Part shown: positions 18,108 through 27,734 of the stretch, one piece after another
Position numbering within the stretch: position 1 is the stretch's first letter
Layout: every line of letters starts with the position of its first letter
DNA from: Acidobacteriota bacterium
Lineage (GTDB): Bacteria > Acidobacteriota > Terriglobia > UBA7540
Reading direction: 5' to 3'
DNA: 64,000 bases
Assembly: GCA_902812465.1 (NCBI GenBank)
Contig: CADDZE010000009.1
Coordinates: 1-64,000 of the forward strand
Notes under the pieces: generated by a model
Seen by the model: only the letters and a program-made list of their open reading frames with translations
Told to the model about the DNA's origin: nothing
Database searches by the model: none
Translations under genes and position numbers: made by a program

Positions 18108-19121
18108 ATGAAAGCCTGCTTACTGCACCGACCGGGACCGGTTGAAAGCAAGCCCCTCGCCTTTGTGGAGGTCCCGGACCCCGAACCGCAGGACGACCAA
18201 GTGCTGCTGCGGGTCAGCGCGTGCGGCGTCTGCCGGACCGACCTGCACGTGGTCGAGGGCGAGCTACCGCCACGCCTCTCCCCAGTGATTCCGGGCCACC
18301 AGGTGGTGGGTGAGGTCATCCAGCTGGGGGTCAAGGCCCGGCGGCTGGCCATGGGCGCACGCGTCGGCGTCCCCTGGTTGCATCGCACCTGCGGCGCGTG
18401 CGAGTACTGCCGCTCCGGCCGCGAAAACCTGTGCGATCAGGCGACTTTCACCGGGTACGTGGTCCACGGCGGCTATGCGGAATACATGGTCGCCCCCGAG
18501 GCATTTGTCTATCCCATTCCCCCGAGCTTCCCCGACCTGCAGGCGGCACCGCTGTTGTGCGCGGGCATCATCGGCTTCCGCTCCTTGCGTCTTTCCGGCA
18601 TCCAGCCCGGCGGAGCGCTGGGCTTCTATGGCTTCGGAAACGCGGCGCACGTCGCCATTCAGGTGGCGCGGCACTGGGACGTCCGCGTTTATGCCTGCAC
18701 ACGCGATGCAGCCCACCAAAGGCTGGCACTCGAGCTGGGTGCCGCGTGGGCCGGCGGCACCGACGCTGAGCCGCCCGTGAAACTGGACAGCGCCATCATC
18801 TTCGCGCCGGCCGGTGAACTGGTGCCCGTCGCCCTGCGGGCGCTCAAGAAGGGTGGAGCCTTGGTTTTAGCCGGCATCCACATGAGCCCTACGCCGCCGC
18901 TTGAATACTCGCTGCTCTACCACGAGCGCGTCATTCGCAGCGTGGCTAACAACACCCGCCAGGATGGCGAGGACTTTCTGCGCCTGGCGGCGGAGATCCC
19001 CATCCGTACGGAAATCGAGGTGTACCCGCTTCCAGAGGCCAACCGCGCCCTGATCGCCCTTAAGCACGACGCGGTACGCGGCGGAGCCGCGGTGCTCGAT
19101 TGCCGCGTCGTACGCCGCTGA
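18108..19121 (+). CDS. Zinc-dependent alcohol dehydrogenase
   Basis: Medium-chain NAD(P)-dependent dehydrogenase of 337 residues. Start ATG 18108 ([13 protein letters not shown]). Catalytic zinc ligands are visible in [14 protein letters not shown] and GHQVVGEV. The structural zinc cluster is [15 protein letters not shown]. The nucleotide-binding glycine motif is [14 protein letters not shown], which departs somewhat from GxGxxG. Substrate cannot be deduced. It starts 24 bases after the haem/HEAT gene, so the two may share a transcript. Confidence 0.92.
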   Translation: MKACLLHRPGPVESKPLAFVEVPDPEPQDDQVLLRVSACGVCRTDLHVVEGELPPRLSPVIPGHQVVGEVIQLGVKARRLAMGARVGVPWLHRTCGACEYCRSGRENLCDQATFTGYVVHGGYAEYMVAPEAFVYPIPPSFPDLQAAPLLCAGIIGFRSLRLSGIQPGGALGFYGFGNAAHVAIQVARHWDVRVYACTRDAAHQRLALELGAAWAGGTDAEPPVKLDSAIIFAPAGELVPVALRALKKGGALVLAGIHMSPTPPLEYSLLYHERVIRSVANNTRQDGEDFLRLAAEIPIRTEIEVYPLPEANRALIALKHDAVRGGAAVLDCRVVRR

Positions 19122-19471
19122 GGGCGGTTCCGCGTTGGGCGGAAGGCTCTGCAGCTGAGGGTGAGTGAGGGCTAGCCCCCGGAGCGGAAGTCCTTCGGCC
19201 AACTCGCCATCGACGCTCGACCGATCCAGCTCATTAACGCTGGCCCAGCCGCACTTTGGGACCCGTGTCCAGGCGAATTCCTGTGAACCAACCGTATGCG
19301 TGCGGCCCTAGTTTGCGGTCCGACGCCCGGCGTAAGGTACCGGCTGAGTTACTCTCTGCCTGGTGCAAATCTTCATTCAGTCGTCAACGCCTCATAACCT
19401 ATCCCTAACACGGTCGCGACAAGCTGATCCTGCCTTTCTGAGGCAAGCCCAATTCACCAAGGAGGATCAGC
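19122..19471. other. Intergenic region upstream of the phosphoesterase gene
   Basis: 350 bases without a supported gene. It contains the AAGGAGG ribosome binding site of the next gene. I found no promoter close to consensus and no clear RNA structure. A partial match to the Pho box around 19371 was too weak to call. Confidence 0.4.
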
Positions 19472-21409
19472 ATGAGAAAGTTGCAGTCGCTACTGGCCAT
19501 AGCGCTCACCTTGTCGTTTCCTTTGGAACAAGGAGTGATGCCAGCAGCGATCCAGAGCTCTAAGGCCCAAGCGCGGGCAGGAACGCAGACTCCTATCCAA
19601 CACGTCATCGTGATAATCGGCGAGAATCGCAGCTTCGATCACGTGTTCGGGGCGTATAAGCCACGGGGAAAGCAGACCGTTCTCAACCTGCTCTCTCGCG
19701 GCATCATCAACGAGGACGGCTCGCCGGGCATCAACTTCGCGGTTGCGGGCCAGAACAAGGCCATCGACACAGTCACCTATTCGGTGAGCCCCAGGCAGAC
19801 CGGCCCCTACATCACCCTGCCGGCGGTCAACACCGACGGCGCGCCGACCGCCCCCAGCGACACTAATCCGCCCCCTTTTCTCACTCTCGATGCGGCGAAG
19901 GCGGCCGAGCCCGGCCTGCCGTCCTACGATTACGTACTGCTCACGACGGGCGCCACGGGCTTGCCCCACCGCGTGATTGACAAGCGCTTCCCGACCAGCT
20001 TTCCCAACGGGCCTTACCAAATCACTCACTACATCCCCTACGACGCTTATGCCGGCAGTCCGGTGCATCGCTTCTACCAGATGTGGCAACAGTCGGACTG
20101 CAATGTGGCCTACGCGACGCCGGAAAATCCTTCCGGATGCCTCAGTGACCTTTACCCCTGGGTGGAGGACACGGTCGGCGCCGGCAGCAACGGCCATCCG
20201 CGGCCGAAGCCTTTCAACGATCAGACCACCGGCGAGGGGTCCATCGCCATGGGGTTCTACAACGTCCAAGCGGGGGACATGCCTTACTTCAATGCCCTCG
20301 CACGAAACTATACCATCAGCGACAACTATCACCAGGCGGTGATGGGCGGCACCGGGGCGAACCACATCATGATGGGCACCGGTGACGCCCTGTGGTTTAG
20401 CGACGGGCAGGGCCATCCGGCGACACCCCCCAGCAACGAAATTGAAAATCCCAATCCTCAGCCCGGAACCAACAACTGGTACACGCAGGACGGCTATTCC
20501 GGTGGAAGCTACAGCAACTGTTCCGATCGCAGCCAGCCCGGGGTGGGCCCGCTTCGCGCCTACCTCGATTCGCTACCCTACCAGGTCTTCAATAACGGCA
20601 ACTGTGCGCCAGACACCTACTATCTGCTGAACAATTACGCCCCGGGGTATTTTGGCGATGGCACAGTCAACACGGGGGCCTTTGTTCTGCCCCCATCTTC
20701 CGTACGCACCATTGGCGACGCCTTGCTGGAACGCAACATCAGCTGGCGCTACTACGGCGAGGGTTGGAATCTCTATTTGCAAGATCCCCACTACAACAAT
20801 CCGCTCAATCAGTATTGCGACATCTGCAACTTCGAACAGTATGTGACCTCGGTCATGACCCACGAGCAGGTCCGCAGCGAGCATTTGAAGGACGTCACTG
20901 ACTTGTATGCGGACATCAAGAACGGCACGTTGCCGGCGGTTTCGTTCGTCAAGCCGGATGGTTTTGTCGATGGGCACCCCGCATCCTCGAAGTTCGACTT
21001 GTTCGAGGGCTTCACCCAGAAGATCGTCGGCATGGTCCAGGCAAACCCGAGGCTGTGGGCCAGCACGGCCATCTTCATCACGGTGGACGAAAGCGGCGGA
21101 TACTATGACTCTGGCTATATCCAACCCATCGACTTCTTCGGTGACGGCCCGCGCATTCCGCTGATTGTGGTCTCGCCTTTCTCGCGGGGTGGCCGCATTG
21201 TTCACTCCTATGCCGATCATGTCTCGATTCTGAAGTTCATCGAAAAGAACTGGAACCTGCCTCCCCTGACGGAGCGCAGCCGCGACAACTTGCCCAACCC
21301 CATCGCCACAGCCGACAACCCCTACGTCCCCACCAACCCTCCGGCTATCAGCGACCTGATGGATATGTTTGTCTTCCACCCCAACGGGGACGCCGGCGGC
21401 GAACCGTGA
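19472..21409 (+). CDS. Secreted phospholipase C / acid phosphatase-type phosphoesterase (PF04185)
   Basis: 645 residues with a signal peptide and an AAGGAGG ribosome binding site. The alkaline-phosphatase-superfamily signature VIVIIGENRSFDHVFG is near residue 45. Further family features are YHQAVMGGTGANHIMMGTGD, FITVDESGGYYDSGY and PLIVVSPFSRGG, the last two probably carrying metal ligands. Members hydrolyse phospholipids or phosphomonoesters outside the cytoplasm; which applies here is unknown. It is followed by a terminator-like hairpin at 21437. Confidence 0.88.
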   Translation: MRKLQSLLAIALTLSFPLEQGVMPAAIQSSKAQARAGTQTPIQHVIVIIGENRSFDHVFGAYKPRGKQTVLNLLSRGIINEDGSPGINFAVAGQNKAIDTVTYSVSPRQTGPYITLPAVNTDGAPTAPSDTNPPPFLTLDAAKAAEPGLPSYDYVLLTTGATGLPHRVIDKRFPTSFPNGPYQITHYIPYDAYAGSPVHRFYQMWQQSDCNVAYATPENPSGCLSDLYPWVEDTVGAGSNGHPRPKPFNDQTTGEGSIAMGFYNVQAGDMPYFNALARNYTISDNYHQAVMGGTGANHIMMGTGDALWFSDGQGHPATPPSNEIENPNPQPGTNNWYTQDGYSGGSYSNCSDRSQPGVGPLRAYLDSLPYQVFNNGNCAPDTYYLLNNYAPGYFGDGTVNTGAFVLPPSSVRTIGDALLERNISWRYYGEGWNLYLQDPHYNNPLNQYCDICNFEQYVTSVMTHEQVRSEHLKDVTDLYADIKNGTLPAVSFVKPDGFVDGHPASSKFDLFEGFTQKIVGMVQANPRLWASTAIFITVDESGGYYDSGYIQPIDFFGDGPRIPLIVVSPFSRGGRIVHSYADHVSILKFIEKNWNLPPLTERSRDNLPNPIATADNPYVPTNPPAISDLMDMFVFHPNGDAGGEP

Positions 21410-21436
21410 CCGGCTAACCCGGAAAATCCACCCGCA

Positions 21437-21467
21437 GGCCGGGGCAGCCCCTCGGACCGCCCCGGCC
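21437..21467 (+). terminator. Hairpin after the phosphoesterase gene
   Basis: Perfect 9-bp stem GGCCGGGGC / GCCCCGGCC with a 13-base loop, followed by GCTTTCT, 28 bases after the stop codon. The T tract is short, so efficiency is uncertain. Confidence 0.5.
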
Positions 21468-21626
21468 GCTTTCTGAAGGCCATCCCGTGCTTGCCCGTCG
21501 GGGAAACTGGCCCAGAGCGCAATCGCTAGTGTGGCAGGAATTCTCAGCCGGGCCCGATTATGATATGGTGATGCTTGCGGAACTGACCGACCGTTCAGAC
21601 GGCCGGAGCTTAGCCGGAGGGGCATC

Positions 21627-22163
21627 ATGCGGGAGCAACTGTACCGGGCGCTCAGCGTCTTAGCTCCGCTGCTCGGGGCCATTTTCCTGGTCCAGCCAGT
21701 GCAGGCGGGGCCGAAAAAACACGCCACCGATCCCAACGACGTCACTTCGCGCCTCTTTGAGCTGCTGGATTCCTCCCATGACGGTAAGCTGGACGAGCTC
21801 TACTTGCTGGCGGATACGTACACCGATCCCAAGTCCAACGAGACCTTCCGCCATGTGCTTAAGGTGGAGTACGACAAGAACCGGGCGTTTGGCCGCCTGC
21901 GGCTGTACGTCCGCAGTGTGGGCAAGATGACCCCTGAGCAGCTCTCCACCTACACGCCGAAACAGATCTTCGATTTCGGCGAAGAAGACCAGGAGAAATA
22001 CGTGAAGACGGATCCCGGCCCCTTTGGTCAGACCGGCGATCTCTATCTGCGTTCCGCTCCGGACAGCCCGCTGGCAAGCGCCCCTATTACGGGCGAGGTG
22101 CGGAAGGCGTTCGAGACTTACCTGACGGAGTACATTCTGCCTGCCCTGCAGAAGAAGAACTAG
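21627..22163 (+). CDS. Secreted protein of unknown function
   Basis: 178 residues with a signal peptide (ALSVLAPLLGAIFLVQPVQA). The mature part is mixed and charged, with SRLFELLDSSHDGKLDELYL, EDQEKYVKTDPGPFGQTGDL and a C-terminal helix. Upstream is CCGGAGGGGC before ATG. I do not recognise a domain. Coding bias and the signal peptide support a real gene. Confidence 0.65.
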   Translation: MREQLYRALSVLAPLLGAIFLVQPVQAGPKKHATDPNDVTSRLFELLDSSHDGKLDELYLLADTYTDPKSNETFRHVLKVEYDKNRAFGRLRLYVRSVGKMTPEQLSTYTPKQIFDFGEEDQEKYVKTDPGPFGQTGDLYLRSAPDSPLASAPITGEVRKAFETYLTEYILPALQKKN

Positions 22164-22282
22164 CGCCTCTCTCCAGCGCACTCGAAGCTTGCAGATCAGC
22201 GAGGAGCGAAGGCGCCCGTCCCACGCTGGTTACCGCGTATCGCTCGAGGCGGGCTCGCCGGCCAGCGGCAGAATATTCGGAG

Positions 22283-23932
22283 ATGCCTAACCCAATCCTT
22301 CGCCTCGATGCAGCTGACAACGTGCTGATTGCCCTTGCGGACCTGCACGCGGGCCAGCAGGTGGAGTTCGCGGGGGAGCATTACACCCTCGTGACCGATG
22401 TGCCCGCCAAGCACAAGTTCGCTCTTCAGGATCTCGCGCCCGGCGACCCGGTGCGGATGTACGGAGTGAAGGTGGGCACCGCCACCGTGCCCATCCGCCG
22501 GGGGGAATGGATCAACACACGCAACGTCCGCCATGACGCTGAGACTTATCAATTCCGCTCCCGCGTGCCGTGCTGGCAGCCGCCCGACGTGTCCAAGTGG
22601 AAGGACCGGACATTCCTGGGCTACCACCGGGAGGACGGGCAAGTGGGCACCCGGAACTACTGGGTAGTCATCCCGCTGGTGTTCTGTGAGAACCGGAACC
22701 TGGCTCTGCTCAAGCAGGCGTTCGAGGAGGAGCTGGGCTTCGCGGCGCCGCCCGTCTATCGGCGGCACGTCGCCGAGCTGGTGCGGCTATATCGCGCCGG
22801 CCAAATGGATGCCATTGGGAAGCTGAACTTCGAGTCCGGAGAGGGGCCGCCAGAGCAGCCGAGGGTCTTTCCCCAGGTGGACGGTATCCGGTTTCTGGCT
22901 CACCAAGGGGGATGCGGAGGCACGCGCGAGGATTCCAACAATCTCTGCGGCCTGCTAGCCGGCTACCTCCATCACCCGAACGTGGCCGGCGCCACCATTC
23001 TCAGCCTGGGCTGCCAGCACGCTCAGGTTGCGATCCTCCGGGAAGAGCTTCGCAAGCGGGCCCCACAGTTTGACAAGCCGCTGCTGATCTTTGAGCAGCA
23101 GCGGTGGGGGTCCGAATCCGCGATGCTCGCGGCCGCAATCAAGGAGACGTTTCTCGGCCTTGCGGAGGCCAACAAGGCCGAGCGCCGCCCTGCACCCTTG
23201 TCGCAGCTCTGCGTCGGGCTGAAGTGCGGCGGGTCGGACGGCTTTTCCGGCATTTCCGCTAACCCGGCCATCGGTCACACGGCGGACTTACTGGTCGCTC
23301 TGGGCGGCCGAGGAATCTTGTCCGAGTTTCCCGAACTCTGCGGCGTGGAGCAGGAGCTAGTGGACCGTTGCGTCACCCGGGAAGTCGCAGAGCGCTTCAT
23401 CACCCTGATGCAGGACTATGTCGCGCGCGCCAGGGCGGTCCGGTCCGGCTTCGACATGAATCCCTCGCCCGGCAATATTCGCGACGGACTGGTGACGGAC
23501 GCCATGAAGTCAGCGGGAGCCGCCAAGAAAGGCGGCACTTCCCCGGTGACGGCGGTGCTCGACTATCCCGAGTATTCCAGCGTTCCCGGGCTGAACCTGC
23601 TGTGCACGCCCGGCAACGACGTCGAGTGCGTGACGGCTCAGGTGGCCGCAGGGGCCAACGTGGTGCTGTTCACCACCGGGCTCGGCACTCCGACCGGCAA
23701 TCCCGTGGCGCCGGTCATCAAGATCTCCTCCAATTCCTCCTTGGCCCAGCGCATGGCCGACATCATCGACCTCGACACGGGCGGCATCATTTCGGGAGAC
23801 ATATCCATCAAGGAAGCCGGCGAGTCGATTCTTGATTTCACCATTCGAGTAGCCAGCGGGGAAATCCGCACCAAGGCGGAGCTCACCGGCCACGAGGACT
23901 TCATTCCCTGGAAACGAGGCGTTTCCCTCTGA
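22283..23932 (+). CDS. UxaA-family altronate/galactarate dehydratase
   Basis: 549 residues, the full-length two-part form. The N-terminal SAF-like domain (VLIALADLHAGQQVEFAGEH) is followed by the catalytic UxaA domain: GYHREDGQVGTRNYWVV, HQGGCGGTREDSNN, LGLKCGGSDGFSGI and DVECVTAQVAAGANVV. Members dehydrate aldonic or aldaric acids such as altronate or galactarate. No other uronate-pathway gene is in the window, so the substrate is open. Confidence 0.88.
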   Translation: MPNPILRLDAADNVLIALADLHAGQQVEFAGEHYTLVTDVPAKHKFALQDLAPGDPVRMYGVKVGTATVPIRRGEWINTRNVRHDAETYQFRSRVPCWQPPDVSKWKDRTFLGYHREDGQVGTRNYWVVIPLVFCENRNLALLKQAFEEELGFAAPPVYRRHVAELVRLYRAGQMDAIGKLNFESGEGPPEQPRVFPQVDGIRFLAHQGGCGGTREDSNNLCGLLAGYLHHPNVAGATILSLGCQHAQVAILREELRKRAPQFDKPLLIFEQQRWGSESAMLAAAIKETFLGLAEANKAERRPAPLSQLCVGLKCGGSDGFSGISANPAIGHTADLLVALGGRGILSEFPELCGVEQELVDRCVTREVAERFITLMQDYVARARAVRSGFDMNPSPGNIRDGLVTDAMKSAGAAKKGGTSPVTAVLDYPEYSSVPGLNLLCTPGNDVECVTAQVAAGANVVLFTTGLGTPTGNPVAPVIKISSNSSLAQRMADIIDLDTGGIISGDISIKEAGESILDFTIRVASGEIRTKAELTGHEDFIPWKRGVSL

Positions 23933-24085
23933 AGGCGCCCGCCAGCGCCTCCAGCTGAAGGCTGACCCTGAGTATCCAAACCACGGGCCGCGTCATCTCA
24001 TTAAAACGGCGGGTTTGGCCACCGAGTGGATGACCCAACGGCGAGGCTGGCTCAGCCAAACAGACATCGTAGGGTGGAGGATTTC

Positions 24086-24946
24086 ATGAAGCGCACGGCA
24101 GGTGTTCTCCTCTTGTTGGCGGGAATCGCTTTGGTATTCATCCCGCGAATGCAAGCTTTTCCGCTCCGGGTGACTCTGGCCCCATGGCCTGGCCAGGCCA
24201 ACGACCAGACCATCAAGTCAGATATCGAGGCGAAGCTCTTCCAGGACTCGGTCCTCAAGCAGCGTGACATCCGCGTGGAAGTGCAGAACGGCGTGGTAAC
24301 GCTGACGGGAACGGTCAACACGGAACTCGAGAGGAGCGGCGCCGGCCGGATCGCCCAGCAGGAAGCGGGCGTGACCCAGGTGGTGAATAACCTGACGGTG
24401 GGAGCGTCCTCGAGTCCGCTGGCGGCGCCAACAAGCAGCGTGACGATTCCGGCTGGAACGGTGGTGACCGTGCGGATGATTGATTCCATCGACTCCTCCC
24501 GAAACCATCCCGGCGAAGAGTTCCACGCCAGCCTGGACTCTCCCGTCGTGGTGGGGGACCGCGTTATTTTTCCCAAAGGGTCGGAGGCCACAATTCGCCT
24601 GGTGAATGCCGGCCAGGCAGGGACTGTCCGCGGAAGTTCATCGCTTCAGCTTCAGTTAGTCTCCGTAACCGCTAACGGGAAGGTCTATCCGGTGGAAAGC
24701 GCGGACTACGAACTGCACGGTGGTTCGAAGGGCAAGCGCACCGCTGAAGCCACCGGAGCTGGCGCAATCGTGGGAGGCCTGATCGGAGCCATTGCCGGAG
24801 GCCGCAAGGGCGCGGCGATCGGGGCAGGCGCGGGAGCCGGTACTGGAGCGGCGGCGTCGGCCATCACCAAGGGTCAAGTGGTGAGAGTGCCTTCCGAGAC
24901 AAAGCTCGACTTCCGGCTGCGCTCGGCGGTCAGCGTGGGGTCCTAG
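24086..24946 (+). CDS. BON-domain secreted protein with glycine-rich C-terminal segment
   Basis: 286 residues. ATG 24086 follows GGAGG; an upstream extension to 24026 lacks this signal. It has a signal peptide (KRTAGVLLLLAGIALVFIPR), a BON domain (residues 35-105; IRVEVQNGVVTLTGTVNTEL, VTQVVNNLTV) and a beta-rich region. A glycine/alanine zipper (GAGAIVGGLIGAIAGGRKGA) could enter a membrane. BON domains bind phospholipid or outer-membrane partners; the exact job is unknown. A hairpin follows at 24954. Confidence 0.82.
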   Translation: MKRTAGVLLLLAGIALVFIPRMQAFPLRVTLAPWPGQANDQTIKSDIEAKLFQDSVLKQRDIRVEVQNGVVTLTGTVNTELERSGAGRIAQQEAGVTQVVNNLTVGASSSPLAAPTSSVTIPAGTVVTVRMIDSIDSSRNHPGEEFHASLDSPVVVGDRVIFPKGSEATIRLVNAGQAGTVRGSSSLQLQLVSVTANGKVYPVESADYELHGGSKGKRTAEATGAGAIVGGLIGAIAGGRKGAAIGAGAGAGTGAAASAITKGQVVRVPSETKLDFRLRSAVSVGS

Positions 24947-24953
24947 GACGCAT

Positions 24954-24976
24954 GGGCGCGGACCAGCTCCGCGCCC
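24954..24976. terminator. Hairpin between convergent BON and TonB receptor 2 genes
   Basis: Perfect 9-bp stem GGGCGCGGA / TCCGCGCCC with loop CCAGC, seven bases after the BON gene stop. It has no real T tract on the plus strand and lies about 100 bases past the end of the minus-strand receptor gene. Confidence 0.5.
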
Positions 24977-25076
24977 TTCCTACTGAGAGCTGGCAGCGTC
25001 TTCGCCGGTGACGGCGGCCGCGGGGGTTCACACCGCCCACGATCTCCCCCTTATTCTTCCGCGTCAGCAGAGCGCG

Positions 25077-27602
25077 TCAATAGGCTACATCCAGGTACAC
25101 GTCGAAGGACCGGTGTTGCAGTCCGACGAAGCTGCCGAAGAAGGGTGAGGCCATGTTGTTGTAGACGTCGCGGGGATTCAGGTGATTGGTGAGGTTGAAA
25201 ACCGAGAATGCGCCACGGAATTTGTGGCTGCGCAACAGGGGCAGAAAGGGAATGCGAAAGTCCTTGGTGAACTTCAGGTCCAGTGAGGTAAATGCTGGGA
25301 AACGGAAGCTGTTGGGCACTCCGACGTAATTCTGGAGCACGTCGACGGCGGAGTAAGGAAAGCCGGAGTGAACATCCAGCACGGGAGTGACGGTGGCATC
25401 CCACAGCAGGCGGAACTTGCCCCACGTCACAAAGCGATTGGGCACGTTGCTCGGCAGATTACCGAAGGCGTTAGGGCGGATGACGGGCGCCTGGAAAGGA
25501 ACAAAGAGGGCGCCGAGCGTGTTCAAGTCTCCGCGGGCAAGGCTTCGCACGTAAGAGAAGTTGATGTCCGCATTTTCGCGGGGGCGAAGGCGGAGCGTGG
25601 ATTCAAATTCGTGGTAACGCGAGTTTCCTGTGTTGGAGAGGAGCAGCGTGGGTCCGGTGGAGAGCAGCACCGGGTTCACGACGAACTGTTCGTACGTGCG
25701 GCTGGAAAGGTAGCTGAGGCGCACCAACACGCCGGGCCGCAGCTCGCGGTCGGCTTCCAGATTCCAGGTCAGGTTGTGCGGGGTGCTGTCCAGCCGGTTC
25801 TGAGACGGCACGATCTGCTGCCCGTTTTCTTGCGTCTTGATATACGCATTCTGAAACAGCAGGGGCGGACCGAGGGGAATTCCCCGCGCATCGAAGAGGG
25901 TCACTTGGCGCGCGGGGTTTTGCACCCAATCGCCTGCCAGCAAGGGCACTCGGTCGTAGAAGACGCCGAAGCCACCGCGCAGGATGGTCTTGCCTTCGGC
26001 GTCGGGCGAATAAACAAGACCCACGCGCGGAGCAAAACTGGTAGGTTCGCCTAGCGTCTGGCCGGAATAGCGCACGCCCGCGTCGGCGGCTAAGTGCTCG
26101 GTGAAAGCCCAGTGATCCTGGGCAAAGACGGCTAGCTCCGTGTCCTTCACCGAGAGCTTGCCGGGGCCGACGAAATCGATGCGCTCCGCCGTAGTGCCAT
26201 CCGGGCGTGTCAGGAGCACGGTGTGGGACTGACTCGTTCCGGTGTAGCCACGCCGCACCAGTTCCCATCCCACCTTGAGCTCGTGCTTGCCCTTGAGGTC
26301 GAAACGCGGAAACAGGTAGTTCTGCCGCAACTCTTCCTGGTCACTGGCGCGGGTAAACCGATTGAAGAAATTGCCCTGCCAACCGTTAGGAGTCACCAGC
26401 ATATCTTCCGGTCCCTGGCCGTGCCCGTAGCTGTCAAAGCGGGTGTACTGAAAAAGGGTGGTCAGGACGCCGCCGGAGGAGAGCATGTAACGGTCGGTGA
26501 GACCGCTCGAGAAGCCGCGCTGCCCGTAGTCGGAGGAAGCGCTCTGCGGCACCAGGGAGTTGATGTTAGCGAACTGCTGACGCCTGGGGAAGACGTCCAG
26601 ATTCATCGTCATGAGGTGTTGCGAGGAAAGGACGTACTGGAGGCTGGTGAAGGAGTTGACGCCCTGCGTCTTGATCTCGTTGTGCGGATAAGCGAGGCCG
26701 CGCACCGGTTGCTTATTCAGCTCGTACTCGGCTGCTTCGGAGAAGCTGAGCTTGCCGTCCACCAACGGTCCGGTGAGGTAGACGCGGGGCTCGTCATCGG
26801 CGATGCCGATAATGTGTCCGCCCTTGATGCGGGGCGTGGGCAGGAAGTCGTTGATCTCGAAATGGAACTGGTCCGAGGGGGGCTTAGTCTCAACGCTGGT
26901 CAGGCCGCCCGAGAAGCGCCCGTACTCGGCGCGATAGGCACTTTTAAAGACATCGAGGGATTGCACGGCGTCGAGCGGTATCTCGATGGCAAAGCTACCG
27001 GTAACCGGGTCGACCATCTCCGCCGAATCAACCAGCAGCAGTCCCTGCATTTCGCCAATGCCCTTGATGTTGATCCTGCCATCGGGGGTGCGGATCACTC
27101 CCGGGAGGAGGGGCAGAGCCGCCTTGAACTTTTGTTCCACCAGCGGCAGGGTGGTCAACTGCGGCGCGGTGACGGTAGCAGGGGGAGCCGTAGCCTGTTG
27201 AGCCAGCCCGGATACCTGGCCTTTCACCTCCACCTGCTGTTTCAGCACTTGCTCGAATACCATCACCACTTGGACAAAGGGTGCGCCGCTCGCCGTCACC
27301 TCCAGCCCTTGCTTAACTACCGGCTGATAACCCAAGCCAGCGCAGACCAGGTTATAGGTTCCCGGGGCGAGGCCCGGAAAGGTAAACTCGCCGTGTTCAC
27401 CCGTGGTCACGGAAAGCCCGTTCTCAGGCAGCAAGACGCCGCCGGTGAGGGTGCAGGTAACGCCGGGGACGGGCTCATTCTTCTCTGTCACCGCCTCACC
27501 TTTAAGGTCCTGCATCTGTGGCAGGCCGGCAAGCTTAAGCGGCGCCATGGCAGCCAGAAGAGTGAGAGACACAAGTCTCCCAGCCTTGTTCTTGCAAGTC
27601 AT
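25077..27602 (-). CDS. TonB-dependent receptor 2 with carboxypeptidase-regulatory domain
   Basis: 841-residue outer-membrane receptor. ATG 27602 (MTCKNKAGRLVSLTLLAAMA) opens a signal peptide; the frame extends to 27728 but that part overlaps the promoter. Next are a carboxypeptidase-regulatory-like domain (PVPGVTCTLTGGVLLPENGL, FTFPGLAPGTYNLVCAGLGY), a plug (IKGIGEMQGLLLVDSAEMVD, RAEYGRFSGGLTSVETKPPS) and a barrel ending in FDVYLDVAY. It is shorter than receptor 1 and has a different plug. Substrate unknown. A promoter is seen upstream. Confidence 0.87.
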   Translation of the reverse strand: MTCKNKAGRLVSLTLLAAMAPLKLAGLPQMQDLKGEAVTEKNEPVPGVTCTLTGGVLLPENGLSVTTGEHGEFTFPGLAPGTYNLVCAGLGYQPVVKQGLEVTASGAPFVQVVMVFEQVLKQQVEVKGQVSGLAQQATAPPATVTAPQLTTLPLVEQKFKAALPLLPGVIRTPDGRINIKGIGEMQGLLLVDSAEMVDPVTGSFAIEIPLDAVQSLDVFKSAYRAEYGRFSGGLTSVETKPPSDQFHFEINDFLPTPRIKGGHIIGIADDEPRVYLTGPLVDGKLSFSEAAEYELNKQPVRGLAYPHNEIKTQGVNSFTSLQYVLSSQHLMTMNLDVFPRRQQFANINSLVPQSASSDYGQRGFSSGLTDRYMLSSGGVLTTLFQYTRFDSYGHGQGPEDMLVTPNGWQGNFFNRFTRASDQEELRQNYLFPRFDLKGKHELKVGWELVRRGYTGTSQSHTVLLTRPDGTTAERIDFVGPGKLSVKDTELAVFAQDHWAFTEHLAADAGVRYSGQTLGEPTSFAPRVGLVYSPDAEGKTILRGGFGVFYDRVPLLAGDWVQNPARQVTLFDARGIPLGPPLLFQNAYIKTQENGQQIVPSQNRLDSTPHNLTWNLEADRELRPGVLVRLSYLSSRTYEQFVVNPVLLSTGPTLLLSNTGNSRYHEFESTLRLRPRENADINFSYVRSLARGDLNTLGALFVPFQAPVIRPNAFGNLPSNVPNRFVTWGKFRLLWDATVTPVLDVHSGFPYSAVDVLQNYVGVPNSFRFPAFTSLDLKFTKDFRIPFLPLLRSHKFRGAFSVFNLTNHLNPRDVYNNMASPFFGSFVGLQHRSFDVYLDVAY

Positions 27603-27641
27603 AGTTGTTTGGATGCCCTGGGAGAATCCAGCGGACGACGG

Positions 27642-27671
27642 ATTGTACGTAGTTTGTCTCGAGAACGTCAA
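27642..27671 (-). promoter_or_regulatory. Sigma-70-type promoter of TonB receptor 2
   Basis: The minus strand reads TTGACG, an 18-base spacer, then TACAAT, with a run of seven T leading into the -35 box. It predicts a start about 30 bases before the ATG at 27602. Confidence 0.6.
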
Positions 27672-27734
27672 AAAAAGGTTTATGGACTTTGCCTTCCCCC
27701 AAGCCAGCCAACCTTCCCCCGCCGCCACCGGGTG

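Noticed and set aside
19371-19390. Pho box before the phosphoesterase gene
   Set aside because: Only a partial match to the CTGTCAT direct repeat pattern.
21580-21605. TetR-type operator CTGACCGACCGTTCAG
   Set aside because: Only the outer four bases are symmetric; too weak.
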